Part shown: piece by piece, positions 4,613-7,091 of the stretch | Layout of the letters: each line of letters starts with the position of its first letter | Position numbering within the stretch: position 1 is the first letter of the stretch | NCBI GenBank assembly: GCA_937950325.1 | Contig: CALFDJ010000048.1 | Coordinates: 1-7,091 of the forward strand | Length of the DNA stretch: 7,091 nucleotides | DNA from: an uncultured Collinsella sp. | Lineage (GTDB): Bacteria > Actinomycetota > Coriobacteriia > Coriobacteriales > Coriobacteriaceae | Direction: 5' to 3' | Made by a program: the position numbers and the translations under genes | Notes under the pieces: model-generated | Database searches by the model: none | Told to the model about the DNA's origin: nothing | What the model saw: the letters and a program-made list of their open reading frames with translations, nothing else

Positions 4613-6983
4613 CGACAACGCGCTGGTGGTGGCGCTCGATACCTCGACCGACATGCTTGCCTGCGCGGCAAGTTGGATTGATAGACAGACGGGCGAGACG
4701 AAGCTCGTGAGTGGCGACCACATGTGTCGCCGTCACGCCAACGTTGAGCTCGTGAATACCGTTGATGGTGTGCTGGCTCAAGTCGGTCTGGATCGCAGCG
4801 ATGTTGGTTGCTACGTGGTCGGCCGCGGCCCGGGGTCGTTTACGGGTGTGCGCATCGGCATCTCCACTGCCAAGGGCCTCGCACGTGGTGCCAATGTTCC
4901 GCTGCTGGGCGTGTCAACGCTTGACGCTTGCGCTTGGACGGCGTGGAAGGCTGGCGTGCGCGGCAAGCTTGGTATCTTGGCCGATGCTATGCGCGGTGAG
5001 GTATATCCGGCGCTGTATATGCTGGTCGATGAGGGCCCCGAGCGTCAATTTGAGCGCGAACACGTGGTCAAGGCCGCCGTGGCGCTTGATGAGTGGCGTC
5101 AGACCGCGGGCTGGGATCAGGTTCAGCTGACCGGTGACGGTCTCGTGCGCTATGGCAAGCTGCTGGGTGAGGACGAGATCGCCCGCTGCGTGGAGCGCGA
5201 CCTGTGGTGGCCTTCGGGCGAGGGCTTGCTGCTCGCGCACGCTGCGGGTGACGGCGATCCGGCTCGCGTCCTGCCGATTTACACGCGCCTTTCGGATGCC
5301 GAGGAAAACGAGCGCAAGCGTCTTGGTCTTGCCGAGAGTGCGCAGAGCGAAATTACGGGCGTTGCCGATGAGCTCGCCGGTCGTCATCTGCAGTTCCGTC
5401 CCATGGGCGCGGCGGATGCCGAGGGCGCGAGCGCGTTAGAGGCTGCCTGCTTTGAAGGTGCCGGACACAAGGCGTGGACGCCGGGCATGTTCCTGTCCGA
5501 ACTGGGCGAGGACGTCGCTGCGCCGCGTAGTTGGTGGGTGGCACACGATGACGGCAAGCTGCTGGGCCTTGCCGGCGGTATGGTCGTGGACGGTGATGTG
5601 CAGATTCTGGATGTCGCCGTCGACCCGGCACATCGCCGTGAGGGCATTGCCCGCAAGCTGCTGTCGCACGTGAGCTATGATGCCCAGATGCTCGGCTGCA
5701 CCACGGCTTCGCTCGAGGTCGAGGACGGCAACGAGGGAGCGATCGCGCTTTATAACGCTCTGGGCTTTACCGAGGCTGGCCGTCGCCGCGGCTACTATGG
5801 TGCCGGCAAGGATGCCATCGTCATGACGGCTCCGCTGCCCCTCGTGCTTCCGGTCGACAATGCTTCGCCCGAGCCGACGGCGGCAGAGCAGCGCGTATGG
5901 CCGCTGCCTGCGCCCGGGCGCTCCGAGGGGGAGCGTGCCGAAATTGAGCGCCGCCGCCTAGTGCTCGCTATCGAGAGCTCCTGCGACGAGACGGCCGTGG
6001 CGATTATCGATGCGGATGGCAATATGCTGGCCAACCAGGTGTCGACGCAGATTGATTTTCACGCCCGCTTTGGCGGCGTGGTGCCCGAGATCGCCTCGCG
6101 CAAACACGTCGAGGTGATTGTGAGTGTCGTGGATGCGGCGCTTGAGGATGCCGCAGCATCGCTTGGTCTTGAGGATGGAGCCATTGCCCCCAGCGAGCTT
6201 GCCGCCGTGGGCGTGACACAGGGTCCGGGCCTAGTGGGCGCCCTCGTGGTGGGCGTTGCCTTTGCCAAAGGCTTTGCCTACGCTGCCGGTAAGCCGCTCG
6301 TATGCGTCAACCATCTGGAGGGGCACCTGTTTGCCAACCTGCTGGCGCAACCCGACCTCAAACCGCCGTTTATCTTCACGCTTGTCTCGGGTGGGCACAC
6401 CATGCTCGTGCACGTGAAGGCGTGGGGCGACTACGAGGTGCTCGGTGAGACACTCGACGATGCTGTGGGCGAGGCCTTCGACAAAGTAGCCAAGGCGTTG
6501 GGTCTGGGCTATCCCGGTGGCCCCATCATCTCTAAGCTGGCCGAGACGGGCAACCCCAAGGCGATCGATTTCCCCCGTGCGCTTAACAGCAGGGGGGACT
6601 ACCGCTTCTCGCTTTCAGGCCTCAAGACGGCGGTGACGCTCTACATCGAGCAAGAGACCAAGGCCGGGCGCACGATTCACCTTCCCGATCTGGCGGCTTC
6701 GTTTGAGGCAGCTGTCTTTGACGTGCAGTACAAGAAGGCCAAAAACGCACTGCACGCTACCGGATGCAAGGAATACTGCATCGGTGGCGGCGTCTCGGCC
6801 AACCCGCATCTGCGCGAGATGATGATCAAGAAGCTTGGGCGTCAGGGGATTCGCGTAACGGTGCCGCCCTTGTCTGCCTGTACCGATAACGCAGCCATGA
6901 TCGCGGAGGTCGCTCGCCGTAAATTCGACCGAGGTGAAATCTCGCCGTTCGATGTCGACGCCGATCCGAACATGACGCTGTAG
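4599..6983 (+). CDS. Three-domain fusion TsaB-RimI-TsaD (t6A synthesis plus N-acetyltransferase)
   Basis: One 794-residue frame joins three normally separate proteins. Residues 1 to about 240 are TsaB, the partner that pairs with TsaD, with its signature GRGPGSFTGVRIG (75-87). Residues 264-412 are a GNAT acetyltransferase of RimI type: acetyl-CoA site DVAVDPAHRREGIARKLL (338-355), then E373 and Y385 spaced exactly like the catalytic E103/Y115 of E. coli RimI. After a Pro-rich linker, residues 454-794 (341, close to the 337 of E. coli TsaD) are the threonylcarbamoyl transferase: ESSCDET (459-465), metal ligands H572 and H576 in HLEGH, SGGHT (597-601), DDAVGEAFDKV (620-630), GGGVSAN (729-735) and CTDNAAM (761-767, D763). 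TsaD transfers threonylcarbamoyl from TsaC's product to tRNA A37. All three domains look complete, so the fusion is probably functional. TsaD was once misnamed O-sialoglycoprotease (Gcp). tsaB, rimI and tsaD are neighbours in many Actinobacteria, so fusion by loss of stops is plausible. Confidence 0.93.
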   Translation: MSLHNDNALVVALDTSTDMLACAASWIDRQTGETKLVSGDHMCRRHANVELVNTVDGVLAQVGLDRSDVGCYVVGRGPGSFTGVRIGISTAKGLARGANVPLLGVSTLDACAWTAWKAGVRGKLGILADAMRGEVYPALYMLVDEGPERQFEREHVVKAAVALDEWRQTAGWDQVQLTGDGLVRYGKLLGEDEIARCVERDLWWPSGEGLLLAHAAGDGDPARVLPIYTRLSDAEENERKRLGLAESAQSEITGVADELAGRHLQFRPMGAADAEGASALEAACFEGAGHKAWTPGMFLSELGEDVAAPRSWWVAHDDGKLLGLAGGMVVDGDVQILDVAVDPAHRREGIARKLLSHVSYDAQMLGCTTASLEVEDGNEGAIALYNALGFTEAGRRRGYYGAGKDAIVMTAPLPLVLPVDNASPEPTAAEQRVWPLPAPGRSEGERAEIERRRLVLAIESSCDETAVAIIDADGNMLANQVSTQIDFHARFGGVVPEIASRKHVEVIVSVVDAALEDAAASLGLEDGAIAPSELAAVGVTQGPGLVGALVVGVAFAKGFAYAAGKPLVCVNHLEGHLFANLLAQPDLKPPFIFTLVSGGHTMLVHVKAWGDYEVLGETLDDAVGEAFDKVAKALGLGYPGGPIISKLAETGNPKAIDFPRALNSRGDYRFSLSGLKTAVTLYIEQETKAGRTIHLPDLAASFEAAVFDVQYKKAKNALHATGCKEYCIGGGVSANPHLREMMIKKLGRQGIRVTVPPLSACTDNAAMIAEVARRKFDRGEISPFDVDADPNMTL

Positions 6984-7053
6984 CTGGTACGGCGCGGTCC
7001 CCGGACGGAGGGGCCGGATATAAGGTTTCCTGCTCTACAGTCCTGCGCAAGAC

Positions 7054-7079
7054 GAAGGCCACATTAAGTGGCCTTCTTT
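7054..7079 (+). terminator. Operon-end terminator after the TsaB-RimI-TsaD gene
   Basis: A perfect 9-bp inverted repeat (7054-7062 with 7068-7076) with loop ATTAA is followed by only three T. CGCAA (7046-7050) can also pair with TTGCG (7078-7082) across a small internal loop, lengthening the stem. It lies 70 nt past the last stop codon and no gene starts between them. The short T run makes it less canonical than the terminator at the left end, but its position fits the end of the transcript. Confidence 0.75.
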
Positions 7080-7091
7080 GCGTGCGGAACT

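Noticed and set aside
4599..6983. The fusion as a sequencing or frameshift artefact
   Set aside because: Both junctions are continuous linkers of roughly 25 and 40 residues with no leftover start, stop or ribosome binding site, and all three domains are full length. A single-base error would normally shorten a domain or leave a frame change.
5958..6983. TsaD region as an O-sialoglycoprotein endopeptidase (Gcp)
   Set aside because: That is a historical misannotation of the family. The HxEGH and ASKHA-fold motifs here are those of the threonylcarbamoyl transferase.
6984..7053. Short non-coding stretch with a weak inverted repeat (CGGTCCCC at 6995-7002 and GGGGCCG at 7010-7016)
   Set aside because: The pairing needs a bulged base and has no T run, so I do not call it a terminator. 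I see no small gene or RNA here.

Overview
The window looks like the chromosome of a moderately high-G+C bacterium, and I infer an actinobacterium of the class Coriobacteriia (Collinsella-like). The basis is the gene order (alr, tsaE, tsaB, rimI and tsaD adjacent, as in many Actinobacteria), the fusion of the last three genes into one reading frame, and the codon usage. This assignment is inference. No mobile element, CRISPR array, RNA gene or long repeat is visible, and the sequence is almost entirely coding on the + strand.

Layout: positions 1-50 end with a strong intrinsic terminator that closes an upstream transcription unit. Positions 51-159 hold one good and one weaker candidate sigma-70-type promoter and a near-perfect ribosome binding site. 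Six genes then follow head to tail with 0 to 12 nt gaps or a short overlap: acpS (160-699), bifunctional nnr (700-2316), alr (2319-3464), a family 4 uracil-DNA glycosylase (3473-4093), tsaE (4106-4612) and a three-domain TsaB-RimI-TsaD gene (4599-6983). A second hairpin terminator at 7054-7079 closes the unit. The simplest reading is one operon of about 6.9 kb transcribed from just upstream of acpS.

Functionally this is a housekeeping cluster. AcpS activates acyl carrier protein for lipid synthesis, Nnr repairs damaged NAD(P)H, Alr makes D-alanine for peptidoglycan, and the glycosylase removes uracil from DNA. TsaE, TsaB and TsaD make up the N6-threonylcarbamoyladenosine (t6A37) tRNA modification machinery. 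That pathway lacks only TsaC/Sua5, which is not in this window. RimI is an N-terminal acetyltransferase that often travels with tsaB/tsaD.

I do not see a wholly new system. The points most worth attention are the TsaB-RimI-TsaD single-chain fusion with all recognisable motifs intact, a charged C-terminal extension of about 50 residues on AcpS with a possible internal start, an alanine racemase with Ala where the classical carbamylated Lys sits, and a marked rise in G+C from the first gene to the last.
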